A stretch of 64,000 nucleotides of DNA from NCBI RefSeq assembly GCF_000440115.1, contig NZ_ALMY01000081.1:55355-119354 (forward strand). Reading direction: 5' to 3'. Of this stretch, positions 53,556 through 62,120 are shown piece by piece; position 1 is the stretch's first letter, and each line of letters starts with the position of its first letter. The notes beneath the pieces were generated by a model. That model had not been told where the DNA came from, made no database searches, and was given only the letters and a program-made list of their open reading frames with translations. Made by a program: the position numbers and the translations under genes. The DNA is from Streptococcus suis YS56. Its GTDB lineage: Bacteria > Bacillota > Bacilli > Lactobacillales > Streptococcaceae.

Positions 53556-56501
53556 TTAATTTAATAATAGCAATTCATTAAGACATTTTCTACCTGCCTT
53601 ATAATTAGCCATCAATATTCCCATTTCACCTGTCAAAACACCCCAATCATCAGTTTCATAGGTCATTTTTTCTAATAAATATTGATTGCTTTCCTGATGT
53701 ATCGCATTTTCAAATTGATTAGTTTGAACAGGTAAAATTGAATCCAAAATCACCAAATTACCCACATTCCCATGACAAATTGAATTATCCAAATTTAATC
53801 CATTAGTTAGTATATCTTTGCTGTAATATTCCACTTCTTCAGATAACAATTTGTCTGATAACCCATTAATTAACAAATAATGCTTAGCTTTTACAATACC
53901 AACAATACCATTACACCATGAGTAGTATTTAGCATTTTTTCTTAATTTTAGAACTCTATTGTGATCTAGCTCCTCTCTCTCTTTCCTTAAATAGTCTTGT
54001 ACACACTGAATAATCATTTTTCTAATATTTGAATCTGTACTTAAACTTAAACTATATTTATATAACTGAACAATTACACCGTAATTCCCGTGAGCATACC
54101 CTGGATCTTCTGAAATCCAGCCCCCTTCTTCAGCATATATTTTAAGCAGACGTTGAACAATTAGTTTCATCAACTTATCTGTTAAATTTAATATATCTAA
54201 ATTTCCTTTAAATGTACTATTGACTTTCAATAAAACACCTAAAATACCAGAAATCCCACCTATAATATCCAAATTATCTAAATTTGAAACTATATCTTTA
54301 GTTCTAAAAATGGTTTCAAAGATACATGTTTCAATCTCTAAAGGAATATCTTTATTACTCTCCTTTAATACACACAATGCATATAGATAGCCATAAATTC
54401 CAGTAAAAGCCCCAATATTTTGATACGTAATATCAGAACTAAAATCCTTTATGTAGTTAACAGTGTATTTCATTACTCCAGAAAAAAGTTCTTCTAACTC
54501 CTTGATTTCTAAACTATTGATTCCAAGTAAAATACCTGCTGTACCTGAATATAAATCATACTTCATAGGTGATATGTCATAATTTTTATCCATAGCTAGC
54601 ATTGCTAACCAACTAATTTCGCCATCATGTTCAAACCTACTAGATAATAGTCTTTTTACAAATAATTCTCTTCCAAAGTCTTTTCTTTTAAGTGGTTCAA
54701 TATTTTTTACAAATAATTCTGTTCCCATAAAAGACATATTAATGATTCTCTTCTGACGAACTAAGTTTGAAGTAGATGCTATTTTTATTCTATTTAAAAT
54801 TTTCTCTACAATACTTTCACCCTCAAGTGATAAAATATACTCCTTAACTCCATTTGAAATATTATTATTAGATGAATCGGAATAAAAAATCGGAACATCA
54901 TCATTTTTCAATTGATTAATCTCATCATGAATCATTTTACTATCAAATTCATTTGAAATATCACCATATTCATATAATCTAAGAAAATACATTTCAAAAT
55001 CATAACGATTTTTTAATAGTTCTGGGTGATGACTTGTCTCTAGTAATTGTACATATATATTAGTATTCCTATAAATGTATCTCGTTTCACAATTATTAAA
55101 ATATTTCTTAATCATTTTTGAGATAACTGACTTATTATCAACAAAGATTCTATAAATCTCTTCAAATCCCTGTTGAACTTGAGGTAAATAATTAGAACAA
55201 GAGATATTCTCACCCTCGTATCTAACAGTACTAGGAAAGCTTCCAACCTCTTTAAAAACTTTTTCAATTCTGATTTCATCAGTGCCAACATTAGACAGCT
55301 TATGAGTTAAATAAGGAGATTCTCTTCTTGCTCCAGAATTTAATGCACCTATTTCCATTCCTTTGTTATTATTAATTGAATATAGTGTCATTGGCAAAAT
55401 ACCTGTACTATATACTGAGTTAGCTACAAAGTCATACATTTTATGTACAGATGTATTAATTTTCTCATTTTCGCTAAAATGAAGAATTGTTTCATTATCG
55501 ATTAAATAAGGAAATCTCCCGGACGCTAATACATTTTCTCCATGATAATCTTTTGCACCAAACAAATGTAAAAATGCTAAAATTTTCCCCATATTTTCAA
55601 AATATATTTTAACATCTTCTAAAGTAGAACATTCTTGAATTTCAATCATTTCTACATAGCTATATCCTTTCTTAATTAAAGTCTTAGGGATAAATAATGT
55701 ATCCGAGATTCCAAATGTCTTTTCAAATTCTTCTGCAAATAATTTTAAATTAACATCCAATATCATATTACGAGGCTTATACACAATATCCTTATCTTTG
55801 AAATTTAATATACAAACTGTCTTACCTTTAGAATGAGTATCACCGGCATTAAAATTAATTTTGAATAATTGTAAATCCGATACTTTAAAATAATTCTGAA
55901 TATCTTGAATGTCGTCTTCTAAATTATTTAAAATTTCTTGGATATAAAAACTTATATTTTTTAATTTTTGATCTAATACCTCATATAACATTGGGTATCT
56001 TTTATAAAAATCAACAATATACTCTTTATCTCGCAATAAAATATCTATATAGTATTTATATCTATCCTCTCTACTCTCCCCCAGAAGTTTTGAATTTCTG
56101 CGTAAATCATTAATTTCTAAGACAACTGTACGATAACTGATATTCATACAAATATCAAAAAAATATTCTTCAATACTTTCTATAAAAGTCTGTTTATCAG
56201 AAATATAATTCTTAGTTTCAACAATACTATAAATCTTTTGGACATATTTATAACACAATGGTTTATATAAATCTAACCAATTAATTCTAGTCTTAAGCCT
56301 TTGCTGTGGAATATATAAAATCCATTCACATTGTTCTAATGCTTCTTCAATAAGTAAATTTTTACTTTCATCATAGTCATTATATAGTTGTTCCCATTCA
56401 TTGAGCCCTTTCCCTGAAACATTCTTTAAAAATGTATCTAACTCCTGAGAATTATTGACATTATTAAATAGTTTTATCCATTTATCTGTAATTGCTGACA
56501 T
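53556..56501 (-). CDS. lanM: Class II lanthipeptide synthetase LanM
   Basis: A 981-aa bifunctional enzyme that dehydrates Ser/Thr and forms (methyl)lanthionine rings. The N-terminal dehydratase domain has FNAGDTHSKGKTVCILNF, DIVYKPRNMILD and KDYHGENVLASG; the C-terminal LanC-like cyclase domain (from about residue 650) has GYAHGNYGV and the zinc ligands in SWCNG (near 859) and ICHGN (near 910). Length and motifs are normal. One LanM must process all four precursors. It starts after AGGAGGA, from a promoter with the shared lan box. Confidence 0.96.
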   Translation of the reverse strand: MSAITDKWIKLFNNVNNSQELDTFLKNVSGKGLNEWEQLYNDYDESKNLLIEEALEQCEWILYIPQQRLKTRINWLDLYKPLCYKYVQKIYSIVETKNYISDKQTFIESIEEYFFDICMNISYRTVVLEINDLRRNSKLLGESREDRYKYYIDILLRDKEYIVDFYKRYPMLYEVLDQKLKNISFYIQEILNNLEDDIQDIQNYFKVSDLQLFKINFNAGDTHSKGKTVCILNFKDKDIVYKPRNMILDVNLKLFAEEFEKTFGISDTLFIPKTLIKKGYSYVEMIEIQECSTLEDVKIYFENMGKILAFLHLFGAKDYHGENVLASGRFPYLIDNETILHFSENEKINTSVHKMYDFVANSVYSTGILPMTLYSINNNKGMEIGALNSGARRESPYLTHKLSNVGTDEIRIEKVFKEVGSFPSTVRYEGENISCSNYLPQVQQGFEEIYRIFVDNKSVISKMIKKYFNNCETRYIYRNTNIYVQLLETSHHPELLKNRYDFEMYFLRLYEYGDISNEFDSKMIHDEINQLKNDDVPIFYSDSSNNNISNGVKEYILSLEGESIVEKILNRIKIASTSNLVRQKRIINMSFMGTELFVKNIEPLKRKDFGRELFVKRLLSSRFEHDGEISWLAMLAMDKNYDISPMKYDLYSGTAGILLGINSLEIKELEELFSGVMKYTVNYIKDFSSDITYQNIGAFTGIYGYLYALCVLKESNKDIPLEIETCIFETIFRTKDIVSNLDNLDIIGGISGILGVLLKVNSTFKGNLDILNLTDKLMKLIVQRLLKIYAEEGGWISEDPGYAHGNYGVIVQLYKYSLSLSTDSNIRKMIIQCVQDYLRKEREELDHNRVLKLRKNAKYYSWCNGIVGIVKAKHYLLINGLSDKLLSEEVEYYSKDILTNGLNLDNSICHGNVGNLVILDSILPVQTNQFENAIHQESNQYLLEKMTYETDDWGVLTGEMGILMANYKAGRKCLNELLLLN

Positions 56502-56527
56502 AGTAATTCCTCCTTATAATTACTTTA

Positions 56528-56570
56528 AGATTATCAAATTTTCAAGTAATGATAATGAGTATTCTATGCA
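56528..56570 (-). promoter_or_regulatory. Promoter and shared lan box of lanM
   Basis: Box TGCATAGAATACTCAT (56555-56570), exactly 21 bp, then TAATCT (56528-56533), 27 nt before the lanM ATG. Confidence 0.7.
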
Positions 56571-56632
56571 CTTTTGAGATTGAGAGAAATCTATTTTTAA
56601 AAATTTATATTTATTGTCATCAACAAACCTTT

Positions 56633-58498
56633 TTACTCCATTGAAATATTATCTCGTTGTTTGAGTTTAAGAGTTCCTCCTATATTTAACACTTTTACAA
56701 ATGTTTCTAACTTTCTGGCTAATCCCTCATATTCATCAATTTCTTTATCAAATTCCTGTTGCATTATCAGTATGTCTTTATTAAGCTGATCTAGAGTTAT
56801 CGATTCTGTCATGTTCATTTTAGAGAAGTCGTACTTAGCTAATTTCTTACTTTCGTGATCCTCACTCTTCAGATTAATAAATACTTCTGCCATCTTGTTC
56901 AAGGTGGCGATTTTTTCTTGTGTTTCTTCCAGCTTCATATCAAGCTCTGCAATTTCTAATACAAACTCATCTTTGATTTCTTGGTATTGTTTGTTTGCGT
57001 TAGACAGTTCAATCATAAGATTAATTTCAGAAATCTTCTCTTGAAGACTTTTTAAAGTTGGTCGTCTATAAGGGAGTTTTTGGCTATCGTTGGTCAATTG
57101 CCTGATTAAAGTTCTCCCTTTGATAAAACAATTTTTATCCGAGTTTACTTTGTTATAGACAAAGTAAGAGGACGTTTCTCGAATGTAAACTTTATATTTT
57201 TTCTGATTTTCTCCTTCTAGGATATCCAACTGATAGTTGGGAATAAAGATGAGCCCACTTTGTTTGATACCAAATGAAACCTTGATATAGATACCATCAT
57301 CAACTAATTTCTCAATCTGATTATCCGTAAGTTCAACTTCAAACTCATGAACGGCATCTCGTTTTTCCTTGTATTTCTTGAAGGCTTCCTCGATTTCTTC
57401 TGCGGAGACTTTCTCCTTATGCTGCTTCTCTTGAAAAGTCTGATAATCTTCCTGAATATTTTCTAATGCTTGAATATCTCTTGCCTCTTTGTCTTCAAAG
57501 TAATGGTTAAAAAATGGAATGTCGTACAATTTCTTATCACTAACTTTTTTATGGCTTAGAGTAATCTTTTGACCATCTTCTTCTAGGGTAAAAATCACAT
57601 TTTTTTGTTTTAACTCTATGGTTAGATTCAACTCTTTTGCTCTTACATGCAATTCTTCTAGTGAATGAACAGACTCTAATAAAAATTCTAAACGACTTTC
57701 AATCTCTTGTTTGGCAAAATGTGTTCTTAAAAATTCTTCATCATATAAGTCCCGTTTACTAAGTTGGCGACCTCGAATTGGTTTTGTCATTGTTCTATCA
57801 GTCATCAAAAAACGACTATGCTTCTGACTAAAATCAATCTGGACATGCAGCTGCTTTGCTTTCTCTAAAAAATCATCAAACGCTTTAGATTGCTGCATCA
57901 AAAAATAGAGACGTTGTTTCAATTCAAACTTATGACTAAATTCCCTATATTTTTTATAATCTCGGTAGGAATAACGCTTCTCAATAATTTTTGCACCAGC
58001 CATTTTAGAAATACGATCAGAAATCATCCGTAAGTTCCGCTCCTGGGCATAATCCCATTTGAGTTTCTTATCTGAATTGAGATCAACAGAATTGATAAGT
58101 ATATGATTATGGGTATGTAACTTGTCTGTATGAGTAGCTACGATGAAGCGATAATTTCCACCAGTCAATTCTTTCACTGTTTCATAGCCAATACGATTAA
58201 TTTCTTCAGGAGTGAGGCTGTCCTCAGGAGAAAAAGATTGAATCACATGATGGGCATGAATTTTTTGTTGTTTTCTTTCCAAACGGTCATTTCTCGAATC
58301 ATACAATTCATCATTATTGATGAAATTGATATTGTACATCTTGACCATCTCTTCATAAGTTGGAAAGTCCAAGTAATTACTCATTCCAAAATCAGAAACG
58401 AATTCAAGATTATTGGTCTTCTCAGGATTGAGAATATATTTGATTAAGCGTCTACGATATTTTTTCCCATGAGTCGCAAAGTGTTTAGTGACTACCAT
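56633..58498 (-). CDS. Relaxase (mobilisation nuclease)
   Basis: A 621-aa relaxase that would nick the ICE at oriT and lead the single strand to the recipient. The N-terminal relaxase domain has HHVIQSFSPEDSLTPEE near residue 80 and the three-histidine metal motif HTHNHILINS near 125. The C-terminal half is charged and has coiled-coil stretches (about 480-600). It overlaps the MobC-like gene by 14 nt. It is the last transfer gene before the lanthipeptide cargo. Confidence 0.92.
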   Translation of the reverse strand: MVVTKHFATHGKKYRRRLIKYILNPEKTNNLEFVSDFGMSNYLDFPTYEEMVKMYNINFINNDELYDSRNDRLERKQQKIHAHHVIQSFSPEDSLTPEEINRIGYETVKELTGGNYRFIVATHTDKLHTHNHILINSVDLNSDKKLKWDYAQERNLRMISDRISKMAGAKIIEKRYSYRDYKKYREFSHKFELKQRLYFLMQQSKAFDDFLEKAKQLHVQIDFSQKHSRFLMTDRTMTKPIRGRQLSKRDLYDEEFLRTHFAKQEIESRLEFLLESVHSLEELHVRAKELNLTIELKQKNVIFTLEEDGQKITLSHKKVSDKKLYDIPFFNHYFEDKEARDIQALENIQEDYQTFQEKQHKEKVSAEEIEEAFKKYKEKRDAVHEFEVELTDNQIEKLVDDGIYIKVSFGIKQSGLIFIPNYQLDILEGENQKKYKVYIRETSSYFVYNKVNSDKNCFIKGRTLIRQLTNDSQKLPYRRPTLKSLQEKISEINLMIELSNANKQYQEIKDEFVLEIAELDMKLEETQEKIATLNKMAEVFINLKSEDHESKKLAKYDFSKMNMTESITLDQLNKDILIMQQEFDKEIDEYEGLARKLETFVKVLNIGGTLKLKQRDNISME

Positions 58499-58850
58499 GA
58501 AACTCCTTTAGCGCTTTAACATTCATATGAAACTCTTTCTCAACTTCAGAAATCATCTCGTCAATCCCTTGACTCAAACTTTTTAGTTGTTCCTGAGAAA
58601 TGAGATGACTTTGGTTAATCGCACGTGTAATCTGATTGATGTTATTTCCAATCCTTCTCAATTCAAAAACGAGTTCCTTATAATTTGAAGTGTCAATTGT
58701 TAAAAATGTCATGTTTGGATTAAGCAATACTTTTCTAGCATATTCGGAAAAATTTTTACTCCTACTTTCTGCAATACGATTATTCAGTTGTTTTAATTCA
58801 CTATCTGTTAAAAAGACTTTTTTCAAGTTGGTTCTGTAACGATATTCCAT
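58485..58850 (-). CDS. MobC-like relaxosome protein
   Basis: A 121-aa auxiliary mobilisation protein. It starts with basic, ribbon-helix-helix-like sequence (RTNLKKVFLTDSELKQLNNR) and has the MobC core FELRRIGNNINQITRAINQ near residue 65. MobC proteins open DNA near oriT and place the relaxase. It lies between another small DNA-binding protein gene and the relaxase gene, overlapping the latter. Confidence 0.87.
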   Translation of the reverse strand: MEYRYRTNLKKVFLTDSELKQLNNRIAESRSKNFSEYARKVLLNPNMTFLTIDTSNYKELVFELRRIGNNINQITRAINQSHLISQEQLKSLSQGIDEMISEVEKEFHMNVKALKEFHGSH

Positions 58851-58859
58851 ACTAACCTC

Positions 58860-59219
58860 TTATCTCATATACTTATCACGAAATGATTGACTTAGAGAAT
58901 GTGATTGGCTTACTTCCACAATCAACTCCTGAACACAGGTCAATAAGATTGAAACATGCTCTTGAGTCACTTGATGATTTTGCTTAGCGATGACTAGTAC
59001 CTCATATAAATCACGGCTAACCTGTTCTAACTTTTGTGATTGCCATAGGGAAAACCACATCTCAATACTTTTGTCATCGTCATCAGTTTTAAAGAGGTTA
59101 TGCCGAAGAAATTCTGAAAAACTCTCTATCTGCTGATCTTTCATCATCTCTTTTATCTGTTTTTCTTCTTGTCTCGTCATTCTAAACTGCTTTCTAACGA
59201 GCCTAATATCTTGTTTCAT
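58860..59219 (-). CDS. Small ICE relaxosome-associated protein (119 aa)
   Basis: A 119-aa protein with an N-terminal ribbon-helix-helix-like opening (RKQFRMTRQEEKQIKEMMKD then SFSEFLRHNLF) and a helical C-terminus. It is first in the three-gene mob operon next to the oriT-like region, which suggests oriT binding. The start MKQDIRLVR (ATG 59217-59219) is chosen because AAAGGATGG is well spaced; the frame begins three codons earlier. Function inferred from position. Confidence 0.75.
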   Translation of the reverse strand: MKQDIRLVRKQFRMTRQEEKQIKEMMKDQQIESFSEFLRHNLFKTDDDDKSIEMWFSLWQSQKLEQVSRDLYEVLVIAKQNHQVTQEHVSILLTCVQELIVEVSQSHSLSQSFRDKYMR

Positions 59220-59234
59220 TCTATCCATCCTTTC

Positions 59235-59480
59235 AAATCAGGCATTGTCTGACAATGTGAGGCAGCCTGACATTGTCAGACACCCCTCGAAAGACCTAAC
59301 TCGTTCCTTGTTCGGTCTTTGCGAGCTCAGTTATTGTGTCCACAATAACCTAAAATCTAATCGCCAGCTGAACCCAAACCTTACAGGTTGGTCAGCCGAC
59401 GATAAGAAAACATGGTGGCTTCGCCCCCAAACCCCCAAGAAAAAGTCAAGGGTTGATTTTCTAAAACTAGATAGAGTGTA
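59235..59480. other. Probable origin of transfer (oriT)
   Basis: A gene-free region just upstream of the mob genes with dense inverted repeats: 18-bp arms TGTCTGACAATGTGAGGC / GCCTGACATTGTCAGACA (59246-59282), AAAGACC...GGTCTTT (59290-59320), TTATTGTG-tc-CACAATAA (59331-59348) and CCAAACCT-tac-AGGTTGG (59374-59391), followed by the C-rich GCCCCCAAACCCCC near 59425-59440. This is the layout of an oriT with relaxosome sites; the nick position is unknown. Confidence 0.7.
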
Positions 59481-59510
59481 ACAAGAGAGAGCTGAAAAAA
59501 TTATCACAGG

Positions 59511-59537
59511 AAAAGAAAAAGAGCCATTTGGCTCTCG
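59511..59537 (-). terminator. Terminator after the zinc-ribbon gene
   Basis: GAGAGCC-aaat-GGCTCTTTTTC on the minus strand. Confidence 0.85.
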
Positions 59538-59560
59538 AAAAATTTCTGAAATGAAATAGC

Positions 59561-59803
59561 TTAACCTAAAACTTCAAAATCATCACTACCATCGGCTTCA
59601 CCTGTTAGACACGTGAAGCACATGTAGCTCCCTACCAGTGCACTCCCTGCTACCCAAATAGGAGATCCACAATTCATACACCTTGCCCCTCCTTCTTTTT
59701 CTTCAAGTACTGCACGCAAGGTTTCTTCAAGCTCTTTGGGATTGATGTCTGGATTATTATTGATAGTCAATTCGACAAATTCTTTGATTGAAATAAGATT
59801 CAA
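59561..59803 (-). CDS. Small zinc-ribbon ICE protein (80 aa)
   Basis: An 80-aa protein with an acidic helical N-terminus and a C-x2-C ... C-x2-C pair (CMNC near residue 42, CFTC near 62) that fits a small zinc ribbon, then an acidic tail. The start is TTG (59801-59803), supported by a strong GGAGG at 6 nt spacing; no ATG lies nearby. It lies between the Abi gene and oriT. I do not recognise the family. Confidence 0.7.
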   Translation of the reverse strand: MNLISIKEFVELTINNNPDINPKELEETLRAVLEEKEGGARCMNCGSPIWVAGSALVGSYMCFTCLTGEADGSDDFEVLG

Positions 59804-59856
59804 TACTTTACCTCCGTTCTAATCTATTTTTTAGTCCGTGTCCATCTAAGCACTTA

Positions 59857-60924
59857 TCATATCTTTATTGCCAATAAATCCATCCAATTTTTTGGAAAAC
59901 CATAGTGTCTCAAATCCACTTGTTCTTGATTACTTTCTTCCAGAAGCTTTTGTAATTTTTTATTCCAAAAATTCTTAGTTTCTATGGACATTGACAAGAT
60001 AAGATGTCTCATTGCTATAAAATAGATAAATAGTGTCTTGCTATCATTCTCTGAGTCTGTCACTAGCAACTCTCTGTCAGAATGATGAAAAGCTGGCAGT
60101 GTATGGTGTAAGCGACCATATAATCTGCCATTGTGTGAGCAAATATTCCTAAGATAACGAAGAGCGTTACACCAAGACAATAAGATTTTAGCTGGAATGT
60201 TATCATCCTTGTCCAAGGGAAGACTAATATAGGCAGCAACCTTATTTCGATATTCTGGTTGTAGGGCAACGAGGAAGGACGCTATATTTCCAAATGTCAT
60301 TAAACGAAAAACGGTCCAAGGTAACACGACCCCATATTGGTTAATCTGATTCTTGATTGTGGCATCATCTTGTTTTTCCAAAATCAATCGTGACAAATGA
60401 TATTTTGTTTTCAAAACAATATCCAGCCTCTTAGGATTTTCTTTTCGGTATTTAGATTGTTCTGAATAATAGAGAGTATCATCTTCAAAAATATAAGAAG
60501 TTTTATTGTATCCAATCGTCAGAGCATCAGCTGTACTCTTCTTCAAAAAAACTTCGATACGCTCCAATATCTCTTGAAGAAAATTTCTAAAGTAGCTATC
60601 AAATAAGTAAACTCTTTTTGCTTCTATGTATTTTCTGTCCACCAACTTCCCATATTGAGAGAATGATTGGAAGTCTATATCTCTTAAAAAGTCAATACAA
60701 TCCTGTTTATAAAAATCATCATTCCCATTGTATTTGAAAGACCAGTTAGAGTTTTCTTTCATATGGACATATAACTGTTCTTCAGTTAAAGCCGGCTCAA
60801 GAGAACATTTTAATTGAGTTGGTGCTAATACTGGTCTATAAACCAACCTAGTTTTATCAGTAATATCTAAATCTAACGGCAAATAGTCCTTAAAATTTAT
60901 TAATTCAAATACATTATTAGGCAT
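59857..60924 (-). CDS. Abi-family protein (Abi_2/HEPN)
   Basis: A 355-aa protein of the AbiD/AbiF (Abi_2) family, phage abortive infection proteins. Residues about 20-100 hold the family opening (QLKCSLEPALTEEQLYVHMK and ECIDFLRDI-like region), and the HEPN-type motif RNICSHNGRLYGR (R-x4-6-H) near residue 265 is the probable RNase site. The start MPNNVFELIN (ATG 60922-60924) follows GGAGAG; the longer frame has no binding site. It likely protects the host or the ICE from phages; this is inferred from the family. Confidence 0.88.
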   Translation of the reverse strand: MPNNVFELINFKDYLPLDLDITDKTRLVYRPVLAPTQLKCSLEPALTEEQLYVHMKENSNWSFKYNGNDDFYKQDCIDFLRDIDFQSFSQYGKLVDRKYIEAKRVYLFDSYFRNFLQEILERIEVFLKKSTADALTIGYNKTSYIFEDDTLYYSEQSKYRKENPKRLDIVLKTKYHLSRLILEKQDDATIKNQINQYGVVLPWTVFRLMTFGNIASFLVALQPEYRNKVAAYISLPLDKDDNIPAKILLSWCNALRYLRNICSHNGRLYGRLHHTLPAFHHSDRELLVTDSENDSKTLFIYFIAMRHLILSMSIETKNFWNKKLQKLLEESNQEQVDLRHYGFPKNWMDLLAIKI

Positions 60925-61074
60925 AAAATATCTCTCCGCAATATGAAAAAAGGCCACCTAGTTATACATTGCTGTACCTTCGATGACTTCTAATCTAACT
61001 AAATTATACCACAACACCTCCTACTAAGCAAGAAATATTTTTACTTCGTTTGATTCAACGATGACACATATTTC

Positions 61075-61103
61075 AAAAAACAGGCCAAAATAATTGGTCT
61101 GTT
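61075..61103 (-). terminator. Terminator of the small ICE gene operon
   Basis: AACAGACC-aattatttt-GGCCTGTTTTTT on the minus strand, at the stop codon of the 98-aa gene. Confidence 0.75.
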
Positions 61104-61398
61104 ATTTGTTATTATTGCTCTCTCGCCTACCTTGTCTAAATCTCTCAATGTTTTTTTCCAATTGTTCCGTGTCAAGTTTATTTTTCGCTTCTTGGATCGA
61201 CTTATCAAGACTTTGTTCCTCATCGGTTATAACGCTTTGAGATAATTCAACGTTCCTATCAGGCTTAAATTTTGTATCAAAAACCACATCTAGGAGTTGT
61301 TCTACTTTGGTTAGTTCAGTATCTGACATCTCTGATAGTCTATGAATCAGTCGTTTAAATCGGTCTTGATTCTGTGTTTTCTTTTGAAAGAATTTCAT
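61102..61398 (-). CDS. Hypothetical ICE protein (98 aa)
   Basis: A 98-aa hydrophilic protein (MKFFQKKTQNQDRFKRLIHR then LSEMSDTELTKVEQLLDVVF) with mostly helical, charged sequence. The start ATG 61396-61398 follows GAAGGTGAAGG; the frame extends further upstream into the previous gene. It is the last of five genes transcribed in the same direction in this ICE module. No recognised domain. Confidence 0.65.
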   Translation of the reverse strand: MKFFQKKTQNQDRFKRLIHRLSEMSDTELTKVEQLLDVVFDTKFKPDRNVELSQSVITDEEQSLDKSIQEAKNKLDTEQLEKNIERFRQGRRESNNNK

Positions 61399-61453
61399 TA
61401 CCTTCACCTTCTCCTTAAATTGTAAAAAGGTAGCCCGAATAGGACTACCTGAC

Positions 61454-61843
61454 TTATAAATCATCAATAGCTACTGAAATAGCCTGTAACTTTTTATTTT
61501 GGATTTTCTTTTCATCAATCAATTGATGAAGTTCTTCAATTTGCTTCTGACAGGCGGAAATATCCTTGTTGTTTTGTGCAATGGAATCTGCCAAGTGTTG
61601 TTTATAGTCACTTGTGATATTTACTTTCTTCGGCTGACTTTGTTTAACTTTTAATTCGGGTGTCTGTACATCTTTAAATTCTGACTCCTTTTTTTGCTGT
61701 TCAAAAGCAGCCACATAATCTACTTCTTCAATTGGTTTTTCATCCTGTTTATGGAAGAGTGCTGCGATTTTAGCTCGTTCTTCATGGGACGATGTTGGTT
61801 TCACATCATCTAGTGGCTGATCAAAATTCCATGTTTTACTCAT
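61454..61843 (-). CDS. Hypothetical ICE protein (129 aa), DUF5945-like
   Basis: A 129-aa charged protein with a coiled-coil C-terminus (from about residue 75: DYKQHLADSIAQNNKDISAC onward). It resembles the DUF5945-type proteins conserved in streptococcal ICEs, by my memory of the pattern. It starts with ATGA overlapping the stop of the upstream gene, so it is translationally coupled. Function unknown. Confidence 0.7.
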   Translation of the reverse strand: MSKTWNFDQPLDDVKPTSSHEERAKIAALFHKQDEKPIEEVDYVAAFEQQKKESEFKDVQTPELKVKQSQPKKVNITSDYKQHLADSIAQNNKDISACQKQIEELHQLIDEKKIQNKKLQAISVAIDDL

Positions 61844-62067
61844 TCTGTATCCTCATTTCTGTAATTTGGGTGTAGTGTGGTTTCTTTACCAAAGGCTTGC
61901 TCTAGTGCTTCATGAAATGACAACTGACTAGATTGTTGCCGTTTGATAAAGGTACTGTACATAGCTGTTTGTAGTTGGTCACGATAGTGTTCCAATTTCT
62001 CTGTCTCACGTGAGACCTTTTCTTCTTGCCTAGCTACTTTTTCAGCCAGACGTTCAATCACACTCAT
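61840..62067 (-). CDS. Hypothetical ICE protein (75 aa), DUF5965-like
   Basis: A 75-aa protein with an N-terminal coiled coil (RLAEKVARQEEKVSRETEKL) and a shorter tail. It resembles the DUF5965-type proteins of streptococcal ICEs. It overlaps the next gene by 4 nt and lies 53 nt downstream of the TOPRIM gene, with a strong AAGGAGGA site. Function unknown. Confidence 0.7.
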   Translation of the reverse strand: MSVIERLAEKVARQEEKVSRETEKLEHYRDQLQTAMYSTFIKRQQSSQLSFHEALEQAFGKETTLHPNYRNEDTE

Positions 62068-62120
62068 AGGGTGTCCTCCTTGTCACTTTCTAGATTATGA
62101 TAGTGGACTTGATTTTGTTA

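Noticed and set aside
59245..59481. 78-codon plus-strand ORF in the oriT region
   Set aside because: It is made of the inverted repeats of the oriT candidate, has no ribosome binding site and no recognisable protein pattern.
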